From the NCBI RefSeq assembly GCF_016009175.1, contig NZ_JADUCM010000015.1, forward strand, positions 60,215 to 124,214: DNA of 64,000 nt, given 5' to 3'. The DNA comes from Pseudomonas alkylphenolica. GTDB lineage: Bacteria; Pseudomonadota; Gammaproteobacteria; Pseudomonadales; Pseudomonadaceae. How positions within the stretch are numbered: the stretch's first letter is position 1; each line of letters begins with the position of its first letter. Position numbers and translations under genes: made by a program. The notes beneath the pieces are model-generated. The model had not been told where the DNA came from. It did no database searches and saw nothing but the letters and a program-made list of their open reading frames with translations. Shown one piece after another: positions 45,891 through 57,503 of the stretch.

Positions 45891-45953
45891 TATATGCAAA
45901 TAAGCTCTAACAGATATTCAAGTGCTTCATTGACGGAATAAGAGCTTGCATTT
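45891..45953. promoter_or_regulatory. AT-rich divergent control region between atsK and LysR
   Basis: Similar inverted words occur here: TATGCAAATAAGCTCT at 45893 and AGAGCTTGCATTT at 45941. These are imperfect reverse complements with a 3-base insertion. They may be LysR or CysB-like binding sites. No exact promoter can be set. Confidence 0.3.
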
Positions 45954-46015
45954 AAAACCTGAGGCTTCGTGGCGGCAAATACCTTCGCCGTATTTTTGGA
46001 ATGCCGGGAAAGCAT

Positions 46016-46942
46016 ATGGATCTTCGCCAATTACGTTACTTCATCGCCCTTACCGAACACCGCAGCTTTGTCCGCGCGGCCGATGCCATGGGCATCACCC
46101 AGCCGGCCTTCAGCCGCAGCATTCAGGGTCTGGAACAGGAGTTCGGGTGCGTGTTGGTCGACCGTGGCAACAAGGAGTTGCGGCCCACCCCGGAAGGCCA
46201 GGTGGTGCTACAGCATGCCTTGCGCCTGGTGCAAGGTGCCGCGCAGTTGAGTTGCGAAGTGCTGCAGATGACCAAGCTCGATGCTGGCGAGCTGCATTTC
46301 GGCTGCGGCCCTGCACCAGCGGTGCAGTTGGTGCCGCGCGCTCTGGCGCAGTTCCTTCAGGCCTACCCCAAGGTTCGCACCCGTCTGGAAGTGGATAACT
46401 GGGAGAAACTCAGCCGGGCCTTGAACCGCGAAGAGATCGAGTTCTTCATCGCCGACATCCGTCAGTTCGAAGCGGACCCGAACTTTCACACCGTGCCCCT
46501 GAACCAGCGCCGCGGCCTGTTCTTTTGCCGTCCGGGGCATCCGTTGCTGGCCAAGGAAAGCCTGTCGACCAACGACATGTTCGACTACCCGCTGGCGACC
46601 ACGCTGATTCCACCGGGCGTGCGCAAGCTGTTGGCCAACCTCAGCGGCAAGACCGACTTTACCCCGCAGCTGCTCACCGAACACCTGCCGACCCTGGTAC
46701 ACCGGGTGCTGGACAGCGATGCCATCGGGATCGGCACCGAAGAAGCCTTCGCCGAGGATATTCGCCAAGGGCGTCTGGTGCGCCTGCACTGGCGCAACCT
46801 GCCGGCCAACCTCGACAGCCTCAACGCGCGCTGCGGCATCGTCAGCCGCAGCGGTTTTCGCTTGTCGCCGGCCGCAAGAGCGATGATCGATACCCTGATC
46901 AGCCTCGATCAGCAGCCAGGGCTGCAGGTGCTGGCCGGGTAG
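46016..46942 (+). CDS. LysR-family regulator of the sulfate-ester genes
   Basis: This 308-residue regulator begins MDLRQLRYFIALTEHRSFVR. Its HTH covers residues 1-60 (ADAMGITQPAFSRSIQGLEQEFG) and its effector domain about 90-295. It is divergent from atsK and convergent with the substrate-binding protein gene, so it is the natural local regulator. P. putida uses the LysR protein SftR for sulfate-ester genes, but I cannot show that this is its orthologue. ATG 46016 is the family start; ATG 46001 is also in frame. The 3' end overlaps the convergent gene by 44 bases. Confidence 0.88.
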   Translation: MDLRQLRYFIALTEHRSFVRAADAMGITQPAFSRSIQGLEQEFGCVLVDRGNKELRPTPEGQVVLQHALRLVQGAAQLSCEVLQMTKLDAGELHFGCGPAPAVQLVPRALAQFLQAYPKVRTRLEVDNWEKLSRALNREEIEFFIADIRQFEADPNFHTVPLNQRRGLFFCRPGHPLLAKESLSTNDMFDYPLATTLIPPGVRKLLANLSGKTDFTPQLLTEHLPTLVHRVLDSDAIGIGTEEAFAEDIRQGRLVRLHWRNLPANLDSLNARCGIVSRSGFRLSPAARAMIDTLISLDQQPGLQVLAG

Positions 46943-47945
46943 CCTGCGGGGCCAGCCACTGGCTGACCTTGAACGGCTTGCGGATCAGCCGTTGTTCGGC
47001 GGCCAGGTCCACCGAGGCCTGGAGCTGATCGAGAAAAGGCTGGTCGAGGCTTGAACGGAACGTCTGCCCGAGCACCTCGTCCTGCAAGTCGCGCTGGAGG
47101 ATCACCGGTGGGTAGCTGGCCAGTTCCGAGACCAGTTCGATGTACGCCGTTTTATTGTTTTCATCGCTCAACCACTGAACCGCCTGCTGCTGCGCCTCGA
47201 GCAGACGTTGCACCAGTTCGGGGTGAGCATCGACAAACGCCCCCGAGCCCACCAGCACTGCCTGGATACTGCCCACGCCCCCGAGATCCCGGGTGTTGAG
47301 CGGCAACTCGGCCAGGCCGCGCTCTTGCAGCGCATTCAGCCCCGACAGCCCCCAGGTGGCATCGATCTGGCGGGCGGCCAGCGCAGCCACGGCGGCACTG
47401 AAGTCGAGGTTGATCACCTTCAGGTCTTTCTCGCTCAGCCCCTGGCTGGCCAGGGCCGCGTCGAATGACAACTGGCTGGCGGTGCCGCGAAAGATCGCCA
47501 CGCGCTTGCCCTTCAAATCCTGCAGGGTCTTTATGCCGCTGCCGGGCACCACGCCCAGGTAATGCTTGATGCCGCGCCCGGTAGCCGCCAGCAAGCGCGT
47601 GTCGACACCATTGGCCTTGCCGATGATGGCGGCCAGATCGCCCAGGTACGCGAAGTCGACCTGGCCGTTGGCAAAGGCTTCGTTGATCACCGGGCCAGCA
47701 CCCTTGAAGTAGTTCCACCGGACCTTGATGCCGTCGGCTGCAAAGGCTTTTTCCAGCAGTTGCTGGCTGCGCAGCACATCGCTGACGCCGCCGCCGGAAT
47801 TTTTCGTGCCGGCGCTCAGGTCGGGCACGGCGATACGAATCTCGCGGACCTCGACCGCCTGGGCCAACGGGGGCAGCCAGCCCACCACAGCGGCCAGGGC
47901 GGGGGCGGCAAACAGGCTGAAAACACGATTGATCGACAGGTTCAT
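46899..47945 (-). CDS. atsR: ABC transporter substrate-binding protein for sulfate esters/sulfonates
   Basis: This 348-residue periplasmic binding protein of the SsuA/TauA type has a signal peptide ending PLAQA. EIRIAVPDLSAGTKNSGGG, FANGQVDFAYLGDLAAIIGKANGVDTRLL and KTLQDLKGKRVAIFRGTASQLSF follow, the family's two-lobed pattern. It is divergent from the fused permease gene 276 bases away. The name atsR follows the P. putida atsRBC locus and rests on context. Its 3' end runs 44 bases into the LysR gene on the other strand. Confidence 0.87.
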   Translation of the reverse strand: MNLSINRVFSLFAAPALAAVVGWLPPLAQAVEVREIRIAVPDLSAGTKNSGGGVSDVLRSQQLLEKAFAADGIKVRWNYFKGAGPVINEAFANGQVDFAYLGDLAAIIGKANGVDTRLLAATGRGIKHYLGVVPGSGIKTLQDLKGKRVAIFRGTASQLSFDAALASQGLSEKDLKVINLDFSAAVAALAARQIDATWGLSGLNALQERGLAELPLNTRDLGGVGSIQAVLVGSGAFVDAHPELVQRLLEAQQQAVQWLSDENNKTAYIELVSELASYPPVILQRDLQDEVLGQTFRSSLDQPFLDQLQASVDLAAEQRLIRKPFKVSQWLAPQATRPAPAALAADRG

Positions 47946-48221
47946 GGCGCGACTCCTTGTAATGGTGACGCCACGCTAACCACAACACACACCAGCAAAT
48001 AAATACTATTAAATTACATTTTAATAATTACATGGAATAAACAAGGCGCTACGGGCCTCTGCGCAACCCATGCAGGCGACACAAGAAAAATATGCTTCGA
48101 ATGCATTGGATACACGGCCCTGTGCCTGTTTTAAATGCGCTCTCTTATGAGCTATTCGAATTTATTTTCAGATAAATAGACTCAAAAGGAATATATAAAT
48201 ATCCAACCACGGAGCTTCGCC
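47946..48221. promoter_or_regulatory. AT-rich divergent promoter region of the ats transport genes
   Basis: This 276-base gap between divergent transport genes is strongly AT-rich. It contains two ATTACAT repeats 14 bases apart (48013 and 48027) and an interrupted dyad ATTTAT-N6-ATAAAT at 48160-48177. AT-rich sites of this kind suit CysB/Cbl-type LysR regulators of sulfur starvation, but the assignment is inference. No ORF was seen. Confidence 0.4.
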
Positions 48222-49817
48222 ATGGCCCGAGCCTCACTTACCAGCCCGACTCTGGCTCCGCCCGGTCAACGCCTGCCCCTCTTCATCAGCGCCTATCGAG
48301 GACACCTGAGTGCCTGGTACCTGCCCTGCGGGCTGGCGCTGTTGTGGTGGCTGGCCAGCCGTTATCTGTGGATGAGCGAACAGATCCTGCCGGCGCCCGC
48401 CGTGGTCTGGCAAAGCGCACAGGAACTGGCACAGGGCGAGCTGTGGTCACATCTGGCGATCAGCCTGCAACGCTTGCTGATCGGCCTGCTGGCCGGTGTC
48501 GGCAGCGGTGCCGTGCTGGGCGCCTGGCTCGGTGTCAGCCGGCGCGCCGAACGCCTGGTACTGCCCACCTTCAACGCCCTGGCACAAATACCGACGCTGG
48601 CCTGGGTACCGCTGTTCATGGTGCTGTTCGGTATCGGCGAAGTGCTCAAGCTGGTGGTGTTGGTCAAGGCCATCATTGTTCCGGTCACCCTGCATACCCT
48701 GGTCGGTGTGCGGGACGCGCAACCCCGCCTGCGTGAAGCGGCGGCAGTGCTCAAGCTGCCGCGACACCTGTTGATCACCCGGCTGATCCTGCCCGCGGCC
48801 CTGCCCGCCTTCATGGCCGGCGTGCGCCTGGCGCTGGCCACGGGCTGGTCTTCACTGCTGGCGGTCGAGTTGCTCGCCTCCAGTGAAGGCATCGGCTACC
48901 TGATGGTCTGGGCCCGCCAGCTGTTCATGCTCGATATCGTGTTCGTCTGCATCGCCGTCATCGGCCTGCTCGGATTTGCCATGGACCGCGGCCTCGGCTG
49001 GCTGGAACGGCGCCTGGTGCACTGGCCGCATCCGCCCGGCGCGGAATTGCGGGTGCAGCGCCTGCAGGGCGTCGAGTACCTGCAGGCCTTGCTGCTACCT
49101 CTGGCCCTGGTGATCGCCTGGCACCTGGCGAATCAGTTGCAATGGGTCGACGCGACCATCCTCGTGGCCCCCTGGCAGGTGCTGGTCACCGCCTGGGAGG
49201 GTCTGCTCGACGGCTCACTGACCTCGGCGTTGGCCGTCAGTGTCGGTCGGGCGCTGGGCGGCCTGCTGCTGGGCGGCGGCCTGGGCTTTGTGCTGGGCCT
49301 GTGGATGGGCCTGTCGCGCCCGGCCGAACGCCTACTTGGACCGACCCTTGCCGGTCTGCGCCAGATCGCGATCTTTGCCTGGGTACCGCTGCTCACGGCC
49401 TGGTTTGGCTTGGGTGAGCTGGCCAAATGGGTATTTGTCGGGCTGGCCGCGTTTTTCCCGCTGTTCATTGCCACCCAACGCAGTGTCGCCAACCGTTCCC
49501 CGCAACTGGAAGAGGCCGCGCGGGTCCTGCACCTGAATCTGCTCCAGCGCCTCCTGCGCCTGGTGCTTCCTGGCGCAGCGCCGGGAATATTCGCCGGGCT
49601 GCGCATCGGCCTCATCTATGCCTGGCTCGGCACCATCGGCGCCGAGTACTTCATGCCCTCCGGTGGCGGCATCGGCAGCCTGATGATCGGTGCCCAGCAA
49701 CTGCTGCGCATGGACCTGATCATGGCCGCGATGCTCCTGGTCGGCCTCACCGGCGCACTGCTGGGCGCCCTCGGACAATACATCGAAGCGCGTGCCACGC
49801 GCTGGAGACGAGCATGA
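48222..49817 (+). CDS. atsB: Fused double ABC permease for sulfate esters
   Basis: This 531-residue protein consists of two SsuC/TauC-type permease domains in tandem (about residues 25-265 and 285-525). Each has the EAA-type loop that contacts the ATPase (RLREAAAVLKLPRHLLITRLILPAALP and QLEEAARVLHLNLLQRLLRLVLPGAAPG). A single polypeptide therefore replaces the usual homodimer. A fused permease is recalled for AtsB of P. putida. ACGGAG precedes the start, and the stop overlaps the ATPase gene by 4 bases. Confidence 0.92.
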   Translation: MARASLTSPTLAPPGQRLPLFISAYRGHLSAWYLPCGLALLWWLASRYLWMSEQILPAPAVVWQSAQELAQGELWSHLAISLQRLLIGLLAGVGSGAVLGAWLGVSRRAERLVLPTFNALAQIPTLAWVPLFMVLFGIGEVLKLVVLVKAIIVPVTLHTLVGVRDAQPRLREAAAVLKLPRHLLITRLILPAALPAFMAGVRLALATGWSSLLAVELLASSEGIGYLMVWARQLFMLDIVFVCIAVIGLLGFAMDRGLGWLERRLVHWPHPPGAELRVQRLQGVEYLQALLLPLALVIAWHLANQLQWVDATILVAPWQVLVTAWEGLLDGSLTSALAVSVGRALGGLLLGGGLGFVLGLWMGLSRPAERLLGPTLAGLRQIAIFAWVPLLTAWFGLGELAKWVFVGLAAFFPLFIATQRSVANRSPQLEEAARVLHLNLLQRLLRLVLPGAAPGIFAGLRIGLIYAWLGTIGAEYFMPSGGGIGSLMIGAQQLLRMDLIMAAMLLVGLTGALLGALGQYIEARATRWRRA

Positions 49818-50638
49818 ACGCAATCGCCCATCCCTTGGTCAGCTTCAACCAGATCAGCAAACACTTTGCCGTGGCTGGCGGTGAGCTGGAAGCCATTCGT
49901 GACTTCAACCTGCAGATCGCCGATGGCGAGTTCGTTGCCATCGTCGGCGCCAGCGGTTGTGGTAAATCCACCCTGCTGCGCCTGCTGATCGGCCTCGACA
50001 ATGATTATCAGGGGCAGATCCTGATCGATGGCAAGCCGCTGACCGGCATCGGCAGCGAGCGCGGCATCGTGTTTCAGGAGCATCGTCTGTTCCCCTGGCT
50101 GACGGTCCACGACAACATCGCCCTGGGCCTGGTCAACGAGCCGTTGTCGGCACAGCAGCGCGAACAGCGCATCACCGACTACATCGCCCTGGTCGGCCTG
50201 CAGGATTTCAGCCAGGCCTACCCCCATCAACTTTCCGGCGGCATGGCGCAGCGCGTGGCGATTGCCCGTGGCCTGGTGTCGAGCCCGCGCATCCTGTTGC
50301 TTGACGAGCCATTCGGCGCCCTCGACGCCCTGACTCGCCAGCAGATGCAGGACGAGCTGCTGGCGATCCGCGCACGTGCGCGGATCACCACCTTGCTGGT
50401 GACCCACGACGTCGAAGAGGCGCTGTTTCTCGCTGACCGCGTAGTGGTCCTGGAGCCACGCCCGGGGCGTATCAAGCGCATCCAGCGCATTGACCTGCCA
50501 CACCCGCGCCAGCGTGCCAGCCACAGCTTCCACCGCTTGCGCGAGGCCTTGCTGCACGACCTGACCGCCGACGACCGCTACCTGCCGGCGGTCCCCGAAC
50601 AGATCCACAACCTGCCCTTGTCCTACCTTGCCTATTGA
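49814..50638 (+). CDS. atsC: ABC transporter ATPase for sulfate esters (SsuB/TauB type)
   Basis: This 274-residue ATPase has Walker A GASGCGKST (residues 45-53), signature LSGGMAQRVAIARGL, Walker B ILLLDEPFGALD and the switch His in LLVTHDVEEALFLADRV. It would power AtsB. The start ATG 49814 overlaps the permease stop (ATGA). The frame is open back to 49427, but that part overlaps the permease and lacks family sequence. The arylsulfatase gene follows after 9 bases. Confidence 0.95.
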   Translation: MNAIAHPLVSFNQISKHFAVAGGELEAIRDFNLQIADGEFVAIVGASGCGKSTLLRLLIGLDNDYQGQILIDGKPLTGIGSERGIVFQEHRLFPWLTVHDNIALGLVNEPLSAQQREQRITDYIALVGLQDFSQAYPHQLSGGMAQRVAIARGLVSSPRILLLDEPFGALDALTRQQMQDELLAIRARARITTLLVTHDVEEALFLADRVVVLEPRPGRIKRIQRIDLPHPRQRASHSFHRLREALLHDLTADDRYLPAVPEQIHNLPLSYLAY

Positions 50639-52928
<2,290 letters not shown>

Positions 52929-53018
52929 AACGCCTCTGAGGTCAACTCTGTCGCCTAGCCGACAGACAGCCAAAATGTCTGCAGGGCATGCTCAGGCCAC
53001 CCTACAGGAGGAACAAGA

Positions 53019-53543
53019 ATGAAAAACCTGGTCGAACACCTGAGTCAATACGCAGCCTACCACCGTGACCCGCGCAACATTGCCACCCACTTCATCGGCA
53101 TCCCGATGATCGTGGTCGCGGTCACCGTGCTGCTGTCCCGCCCGGGGCTGGAACTGGCCGGGACGTGGCTATCACCGGCATTGCTGGCGGCGTTGGCATC
53201 CGCCTGGTTCTACCTGCGTCTGGATCTGCGCTTCGGCTTGGTCATGGGGCTGCTGCTGGGCTTGTGCCTGTGGCTCGGCCAGGTGCTGGCGCTGCAGAGC
53301 ACGATGGTCTGGTTGAGTGCCGGGCTGGGCTTGTTCGTGGTCGGCTGGGTGATCCAGTTTGTCGGGCACCATTATGAAGGGCGCAAACCGGCGTTTGTCG
53401 ACGACATCAGCGGCTTGATCATCGGGCCGCTGTTTGTGGTGGCGGAACTGGCGTTCCTGTTGGGGTTGTGCCCGGAATTGAAGCAAGCCATCGAGCGTAA
53501 TGCCGGACCCGTAGCGATCCGGCAAAAGAATGCGGCTATCTGA
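53019..53543 (+). CDS. Mpo1-like (YGL010w/DUF962) membrane protein
   Basis: This 174-residue membrane protein has about four helices. The conserved His-containing ends are HLSQYAAYHRDPRNIATHFIGIPMIV and WVIQFVGHHYEGRKPAFVDD. These match the yeast Mpo1 family, which oxidises 2-hydroxy fatty acids using iron. The enzymatic role in Pseudomonas is inferred only. CAGGAGGAAC lies directly before the start. It converges on pcaC with 11 bases between stops. Confidence 0.85.
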   Translation: MKNLVEHLSQYAAYHRDPRNIATHFIGIPMIVVAVTVLLSRPGLELAGTWLSPALLAALASAWFYLRLDLRFGLVMGLLLGLCLWLGQVLALQSTMVWLSAGLGLFVVGWVIQFVGHHYEGRKPAFVDDISGLIIGPLFVVAELAFLLGLCPELKQAIERNAGPVAIRQKNAAI

Positions 53544-53554
53544 GTAGCACGCGT

Positions 53555-53947
53555 CTACGCCCGCGATTCAACGCCCAGCTCGTCCCACACTGACTCGGCC
53601 AAATGGAACGTCGCATTGGCCGCCGGGATGCCGCAGTAGATCGCGCTCTGCATCAGCACTTCCTTGATCTCCTCGCGCGTCACGCCGTTGTTGGCGGCGG
53701 CGCGCAAGTGCAGCTTGAGCTCTTCATTGCGGTTCATGCCGATCAGCATGGCGATGGTGATCAGGCTGCGGGTGTGCCGCGGCAAGCCTGGACGGGTCCA
53801 GATATCACCCCAGGCGTGGCGGGTGATCATTTCCTGAAACTCGCTGTTGAAGTCGGTCAGGTTGGTCAGGCTGCGGTCGACATGGGTATCGCCAAGTACC
53901 GCCCGACGCACCTTCATGCCTTCTTCGTAACGTTGCTTCTCGTCCAC
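53555..53947 (-). CDS. pcaC: 4-carboxymuconolactone decarboxylase
   Basis: This 130-residue enzyme decarboxylates 4-carboxymuconolactone to 3-oxoadipate enol-lactone. The family sequence is clear: MITRHAWGDIWTRPGLPRHTR, then HLRAAANNGVTREEIKEVLMQ and IYCGIPAANATFH. The start is GTG 53947 (MDEKQRYEEG), fixed by GAGGAA 7 bases upstream and by the known length of PcaC. The frame is open further upstream, but that part lies inside pcaD. It is last in the pca operon. Confidence 0.95.
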   Translation of the reverse strand: MDEKQRYEEGMKVRRAVLGDTHVDRSLTNLTDFNSEFQEMITRHAWGDIWTRPGLPRHTRSLITIAMLIGMNRNEELKLHLRAAANNGVTREEIKEVLMQSAIYCGIPAANATFHLAESVWDELGVESRA

Positions 53948-53957
53948 GACAGGTTCC

Positions 53958-54749
53958 TCAGCGGGCCAGCAGAAAATCGATGACGCGGCGGCTGAACGGC
54001 TCGCCGACTTCAACGTTGGACAAGTGCGCCGCATGGAACTCGGCGTATTCGGCACCGACCACATGTTCCTGGATGAACAGGCTGCCGGCCGGTGGCGTCA
54101 CGGCATCTTCGGTGCCGGCAATGGCCAGCAGCGGTACACGGATTTCACCCAGCTGATCACGGAAGTCGGCATCGCGTACAGCGCCACAGTTGGCGGCATA
54201 GCCTTCAGGCGAGGTGGCGGCGAGCATGTCGGTAATGCGCTTGGCCTGCTCCGGATGCGCTGCGGCATAAGCGGGGGTAAACCAGCGGGCGATGGACGCA
54301 TCGCGCAGGCCGATCATGGCTTGCTGGCGATCACGCAGGACCATTTCGATACGCGGGTTCCACACATCGGGGTTGCCGATCTTGGCCGCAGTGTTGCAGA
54401 CGATCAGGCGGTTCAGGCGCTCACCGGCATTGATGCCCAGCCACTGGCCGATCAGGCCACCCATGGACAGGCCGCAAAAATGCGCGCGCTCGATGTTCAG
54501 GGCATCCAGCAGCGCCAGCACGTCCTGGCCCAGTTGCTCGATGCTGTACGGGCCTTCGGTTACCAGCGAACCGCCATGGCCACGGGTGTCGTAGCGCAAC
54601 ACCCGAAAGTGCGCGGCAAAGGCCGGCACCTGGGTATCCCACATGTGCAGGTCGGTACCCAGTGAGTTGGACAGCACCAGCACTGGCGCATGCTCAGGCC
54701 CGTCGAGTTGATAGTTCAGTGCGCCATCAGCGAGTTGTACCTGTGCCAC
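53958..54749 (-). CDS. pcaD: 3-oxoadipate enol-lactonase
   Basis: This 263-residue alpha/beta-hydrolase converts the enol-lactone to 3-oxoadipate. LVLSNSLGTDLHMWDTQV carries the oxyanion region, FCGLSMGGLIGQWLG holds the nucleophile Ser, and the late Asp (GTEDAVTPP) and His (EFHAAHLSNVE) complete the triad. The start is GTG 54749, with GAGGAGG 5 bases upstream; ATG 54767 would overlap pcaB and has no ribosome site. Ten bases separate it from pcaC. Confidence 0.95.
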   Translation of the reverse strand: MAQVQLADGALNYQLDGPEHAPVLVLSNSLGTDLHMWDTQVPAFAAHFRVLRYDTRGHGGSLVTEGPYSIEQLGQDVLALLDALNIERAHFCGLSMGGLIGQWLGINAGERLNRLIVCNTAAKIGNPDVWNPRIEMVLRDRQQAMIGLRDASIARWFTPAYAAAHPEQAKRITDMLAATSPEGYAANCGAVRDADFRDQLGEIRVPLLAIAGTEDAVTPPAGSLFIQEHVVGAEYAEFHAAHLSNVEVGEPFSRRVIDFLLAR

Positions 54750-54759
54750 AGCAGCCTCC

Positions 54760-56124
54760 TCAGGCATTGAATTGGTGGTGTTCAGCCAGCGCACGCTCGA
54801 CCCAGACACGTGCCTGGCCGAGGTAGTGCGCGGGATCAAGCAGACGGTCGAGTTCGTCTGCCGAAAGTTCGGCGCTCACTTGCGGGTCATCGCCGAGTAC
54901 GGCGCGCAGGTGGCGTTGTTCAGCCACTGCCCGTTTGCAGCAGGTTTCCAGCAAATGATGGGCGGTGTCGCGGCCCAGGCGCTGCGCAAGGACGATGCTC
55001 ACCGCCTCGGCCAGCACCAGGCCCTGGGTCAGGTCGAGGTTGTGACGCATGCGCGCTGCGTCGACCTGCAGCCCATCGGCAATGATCCGCGCCTGGTGCA
55101 AGGCACCCGAGACCAGGCAGCAGATCTCCGGCAGGGTTTCCCACTCGGCGTGCCACAGCCCCAGGCTGCGTTCGTGCTCTTGCGGCATGGCGGCAAACAG
55201 TGTCGATACCAGCCCCGGCACCCGTGTTGCCGCACCGATCAATACCGCCGCACCCACCGGGTTGCGTTTGTGCGGCATGGTCGAGGAGCCACCCTTGCCC
55301 GGCGCTGCCGGCTCGAACACTTCCCCCGCCTCGGTCTGCATCAGCAGGCTGATATCGCGCCCCATCTTGCCCAGGCTGCCCGCAATCAGGCCAAGCACCG
55401 CAGCAAACTCCACCAGACGGTCGCGCTGGGTATGCCAGGGTTGCTCCGGCAGTTGCAGGTCCAGTTGCAGGGCCAGCGCTTCGGCGATTGGCAAGGCCTT
55501 GTCGCCGAGCGCAGCGAGGGTGCCGGAAGCACCACCGAATTGCAGGGTCAGCAAGCGTGGCTTGAGCTCTTGCAAACGCTGGCGATGTCGGGTCAAGGCA
55601 CCCAGCCAGCCCGCGATCTTCATGCCCAGGGTGACCGGCGTTGCATGCTGCAGCCAGGTGCGCCCGGCCAGCGGCGTGTCGGCATGGGCACGGGCCTGAA
55701 CGACCAGGGATTCGGCCAGTTGCTGCAGGTCGGCTTCGATCAGGTTCAAGGCCGCGCGCAGTTGCAGAACCAGGCCGGTGTCCATCGCATCCTGGCTGGT
55801 AGCCCCCAGGTGTACATAACGCTCGGCCTCGGGCACACCGCTGGCGATCACCTTGCCCAGCGCCTTGACCAGCGGAATCGCCGAATTGCCGGCAATACCG
55901 ATGGCCTCGGCCAAGGCCGCAAAGTCGTAGCGCTCGGCCTGGCAAGCCAGCTCGATAGGTGCCACGGCGACCTGAGGAATCACCCCAACGGCCGCCTCGG
56001 CGCGGGCCAGGGCCGCTTCGAAATCAAGCATGCCCTGGACCCGGCCACGGTCGGAAAACACTTCACGCATGGCGTGCGCGGTGAAGTAGGCATCGAACAA
56101 CTGATTGCCCGGTCGCGGGTTCAT
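54760..56124 (-). CDS. pcaB: 3-carboxy-cis,cis-muconate cycloisomerase
   Basis: This 454-residue member of the fumarase/aspartase superfamily cyclises 3-carboxymuconate to 4-carboxymuconolactone. The superfamily signature is GKGGSSTMPHKRNPVGA (about residues 275-291). YVHLGATSQDAMDTG and LAGRTWLQHATPVTLG supply the other active-site regions. AAGGA lies 8 bases before the start. It follows pcaT by 19 bases. Confidence 0.96.
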   Translation of the reverse strand: MNPRPGNQLFDAYFTAHAMREVFSDRGRVQGMLDFEAALARAEAAVGVIPQVAVAPIELACQAERYDFAALAEAIGIAGNSAIPLVKALGKVIASGVPEAERYVHLGATSQDAMDTGLVLQLRAALNLIEADLQQLAESLVVQARAHADTPLAGRTWLQHATPVTLGMKIAGWLGALTRHRQRLQELKPRLLTLQFGGASGTLAALGDKALPIAEALALQLDLQLPEQPWHTQRDRLVEFAAVLGLIAGSLGKMGRDISLLMQTEAGEVFEPAAPGKGGSSTMPHKRNPVGAAVLIGAATRVPGLVSTLFAAMPQEHERSLGLWHAEWETLPEICCLVSGALHQARIIADGLQVDAARMRHNLDLTQGLVLAEAVSIVLAQRLGRDTAHHLLETCCKRAVAEQRHLRAVLGDDPQVSAELSADELDRLLDPAHYLGQARVWVERALAEHHQFNA

Positions 56125-56143
56125 CTACACGTCCTTCAACAGG

Positions 56144-57433
56144 TCAATGATCGTGGTGCAGGTAAGCGGCCTGCTTGGGCAGGCGCAAGCTGAACAGGAA
56201 GGCAATCGCCATCATGGCGGTAACGTACCAGTAAAAGGTGTTTTCCATGCCCATGGATTTCAGCCCCAGCGCCACGTATTCGGCCGAGCCGCCAAAGATC
56301 GCGTTGGCCACGGCATAGGCCAGGCCCACGCCCAGCGCACGCACCTGCGGCGGGAACATCTCGGCTTTGACCAGGCCGCTGATCGAGGTATAGAAACTGA
56401 CGATGCACAAGGCCAGGGTAATCAGCACGAAGGCCAGGAACGGACTGGTGACCGTTTTCAGCGCCATCAGGATCGGCACGGTGAATACGGTACCCAGGGC
56501 GCCGAACAGCAGCATCGAATTACGCCGGCCAATTCGGTCGGAAAGCATGCCGAACAGCGGCTGCATGCACATGTACAGGAACAGCGCGCCGGTCATGATG
56601 AAGCTCGCTGTCTTGGCGCTCATGCCGGCCGTGTTGACCAGGTACTTCTGCATGTAGGTGGTAAAGGTGTAGAAAATCAGCGAGCCGCCAGCGGTGTAAC
56701 CCAGCACGGTGATAAACGCCGCCGTGTGGTGGCGGAACAACCCGGCAATGCTGCCGGCCTCTTTGTCGTTACGGGTTTCGGCACTGCTGGTTTCCTCCAG
56801 CGAGCGACGCAGGAACAGCGAAATCAACGCTGCAATCGCGCCCACCACAAAAGGAATCCGCCAGCCCCAGGCGCGAAGTTCATCTTCGGTCAGGATCTGC
56901 TGGAGAATCACCACTACCAGCACAGCCAGCAACTGGCCGCCGATCAGGGTCACGTACTGGAACGAGGCGAAGAAGCCGCGTTGACCACGCAACGCCACTT
57001 CACTCATGTAGGTCGCAGTGGTGCCGTATTCACCGCCCACCGACAGGCCCTGGAACAGGCGCGCCAGCAACAGCAGGGCCGGAGCCCAGGCGCCAATCGA
57101 GGCGTAGGTCGGCAGGCAGGCAATCACCAGCGAGCCGGCGCACATCATCAGCACCGAAATCATCATGGAATTCTTGCGGCCATGACGGTCGGCTACCCGG
57201 CCAAACAGCCAGCCACCGATCGGTCGCATCAAAAAGCCAGCCGCGAACACCCCTGCGGTGTTGAGCAATTGCACCGTGGGGTCGTCGGAAGGGAAAAACG
57301 CCGGGGCAAAGTAAATGGCGCAAAAGGCATAGACGTAGAAGTCGAACCATTCGACCAGGTTGCCCGAGGAGGCGCCGACGATGGCGAAAATGCGCTTACT
57401 GCGCTCCTCACCGGTGTAATAGGCTGATGTCAT
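56144..57433 (-). CDS. pcaT: MFS transporter for 3-oxoadipate/dicarboxylates
   Basis: This 429-residue permease of the metabolite:H+ symporter family has 12 helices. [45 protein letters not shown] and [17 protein letters not shown] are clear. Its place between pcaF and pcaB fits PcaT. It is a paralogue of the permease at 24308. A long stem-loop (57504-57545) separates it from pcaF. Confidence 0.94.
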   Translation of the reverse strand: MTSAYYTGEERSKRIFAIVGASSGNLVEWFDFYVYAFCAIYFAPAFFPSDDPTVQLLNTAGVFAAGFLMRPIGGWLFGRVADRHGRKNSMMISVLMMCAGSLVIACLPTYASIGAWAPALLLLARLFQGLSVGGEYGTTATYMSEVALRGQRGFFASFQYVTLIGGQLLAVLVVVILQQILTEDELRAWGWRIPFVVGAIAALISLFLRRSLEETSSAETRNDKEAGSIAGLFRHHTAAFITVLGYTAGGSLIFYTFTTYMQKYLVNTAGMSAKTASFIMTGALFLYMCMQPLFGMLSDRIGRRNSMLLFGALGTVFTVPILMALKTVTSPFLAFVLITLALCIVSFYTSISGLVKAEMFPPQVRALGVGLAYAVANAIFGGSAEYVALGLKSMGMENTFYWYVTAMMAIAFLFSLRLPKQAAYLHHDH

Positions 57434-57503
57434 GACAGTTCACTCTTGGAGGGTAGTTGAAGTCTAGACACAACTAGTAACACCCTCGTTCCACACAACA
57501 ATC

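Noticed and set aside
49427..49813. Long N-terminal extension of the AtsC ATPase frame
   Set aside because: It overlaps the permease coding region, has biased non-family residues, and the ATG at 49814 with a 4-base overlap gives the normal ATPase length.
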